From: Alphaproteobacteria bacterium HGW-Alphaproteobacteria-18
GTDB taxonomy: Bacteria > Pseudomonadota > Alphaproteobacteria > Caulobacterales > Hyphomonadaceae
Length of the DNA: 64,000 bases
Assembly: GCA_002841155.1 (NCBI GenBank)
Contig: PHEH01000004.1
Coordinates: 186,001 to 250,000 of the forward strand
Direction: 5' to 3'
In this document: positions 63,821 through 64,000 of the stretch, piece after piece
Layout of the letters: every line of letters begins with the position of its first letter
Numbering within the stretch: position 1 is the first letter of the stretch
Translations under genes and position numbers: made by a program
The notes under the pieces: generated by a model
The model's input: the letters and a program-made list of their open reading frames with translations, nothing else
Databases searched by the model: none
Told to the model about the DNA's origin: nothing

Positions 63821-64000
63821 ATGGAAGAGATGGACGTCATCGACCGGTTCCTCGAGACCTTCATTCGCTACATCGATAGCGGGTTCGGGCTGCTGCAGGG
63901 CGATGTCGCCTATCTCACCTCCACGCTGATCGTCATCGACATCACGCTGGCGGGCCTGTTCTGGGCGCTGTCGCAGAATGCCGACGTGATCGCGGGGCTG
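63821..64000 (+). CDS. trbL: Conjugative protein TrbL (VirB6-like), 5' part
   Basis: The first 60 codons of trbL, cut by the window end. MEEMDVIDRFLETFIRYIDS and a first membrane segment (STLIVIDITLAGLFWAL) match the TrbL start. It begins five bases after trbJ, and trbF, trbG and trbI would be expected beyond the window. Confidence 0.88.
   Translation, partial: MEEMDVIDRFLETFIRYIDSGFGLLQGDVAYLTSTLIVIDITLAGLFWALSQNADVIAGL

Larger units (their letters stand above)
37053..64000. mobile_element. Part of an integrative conjugative element or plasmid
   Basis: The stretch carries a relaxase, a coupling protein, a TraF peptidase, ParB-like, DUF736, ArdA and CopG-type genes leftward, and trbBCDEJL rightward, flanking a restriction-modification cargo. 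The left edge is placed at the last conjugation gene, next to a truncated chromosomal gene. The right edge lies beyond the window. No integrase, tRNA or attachment repeat was recognised inside the window. Confidence 0.75.

Noticed and set aside
1-64000. CRISPR arrays, tRNA and rRNA genes
   Set aside because: Reading both strands I found no regularly spaced repeats, cloverleaf-like genes or rRNA sequence; a tRNA search program would be needed to exclude small ones.

Overview
The window reads as GC-rich alphaproteobacterial DNA. This is an inference from the base composition, the tightly overlapped operons, the fused NarK1-NarK2 nitrate transporter, and a conjugation set of the type seen in alphaproteobacterial integrative elements. 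No rRNA, tRNA or CRISPR array was recognised. The left 37 kb looks like a resident region for anaerobic nitrate respiration and molybdenum cofactor synthesis. The right 27 kb looks like part of an integrative conjugative element (ICE) or plasmid that carries a restriction-modification (R-M) cargo.

Region 1 (1-2.7 kb): gene-poor sequence, a TetR regulator, and a divergent ferritin-like di-iron protein. Region 2 (2.8-16.4 kb, minus strand): a long nitrate respiration operon read as narK1K2 fusion, narG, narH, narJ, an outer-membrane porin, narI, a PpiC-type isomerase, a hemerythrin-like protein, beta-carbonic anhydrase and mobA. Most junctions are 1-8 base overlaps. Region 3 (16.4-22.6 kb): a Crp/Fnr-type activator with a recognition helix suited to TTGAT half sites, then moaA, a class II ribonucleotide reductase gene (nrdJ) with nnrS, and a limonene-epoxide-hydrolase-like gene. 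TTGAT-N4-ATCAA boxes lie before narK, the regulator, moaA, nrdJ and the epoxide hydrolase gene, so these probably form one low-oxygen or nitric-oxide regulon. Region 4 (22.6-26.9 kb, minus): moeA, moaC, moaB, moaE, a small membrane protein, moaD and nnrU. Together with moaA and mobA they supply the cofactor for NarG.

Region 5 (27-30.4 kb): a TSUP transporter, a DUF4010 membrane protein, an unrecognised membrane protein and a cupin. Region 6 (30.5-36.2 kb, minus): an HlyD/ABC-2 export operon with a CecR-type TetR regulator last, equivalent to the E. coli ybhGFSR and cecR genes. Region 7 (36.2-37.0 kb): gene debris including the 3' end of an enoyl-CoA hydratase gene, possibly the edge of the mobile element.

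Region 8 (37.05-64 kb): mobile element. A leftward block holds ArdA antirestriction protein, three small unrecognised proteins, a ParB-like protein, DUF736, an HTH protein, TraF peptidase, a VirD2/DUF3363-type relaxase, TraG/VirD4 and a CopG-type protein. A rightward block begins with a type I R-M operon of unusual make-up: a one-TRD specificity protein, HsdM, a full two-TRD HsdS, a DUF6119/TIGR04141 protein, an HsdR split by a frameshift, and a YgjP-type metalloprotease. A Fic protein with a striking inverted repeat over its ribosome binding site follows on the opposite strand, then a GNAT-like protein, a DUF2285 protein and trbBCDEJ, with trbL cut by the window end. The R-M operon, embedded between two halves of the conjugation machinery and divergent from its natural antagonist ArdA, is the most promising candidate for an undescribed system.
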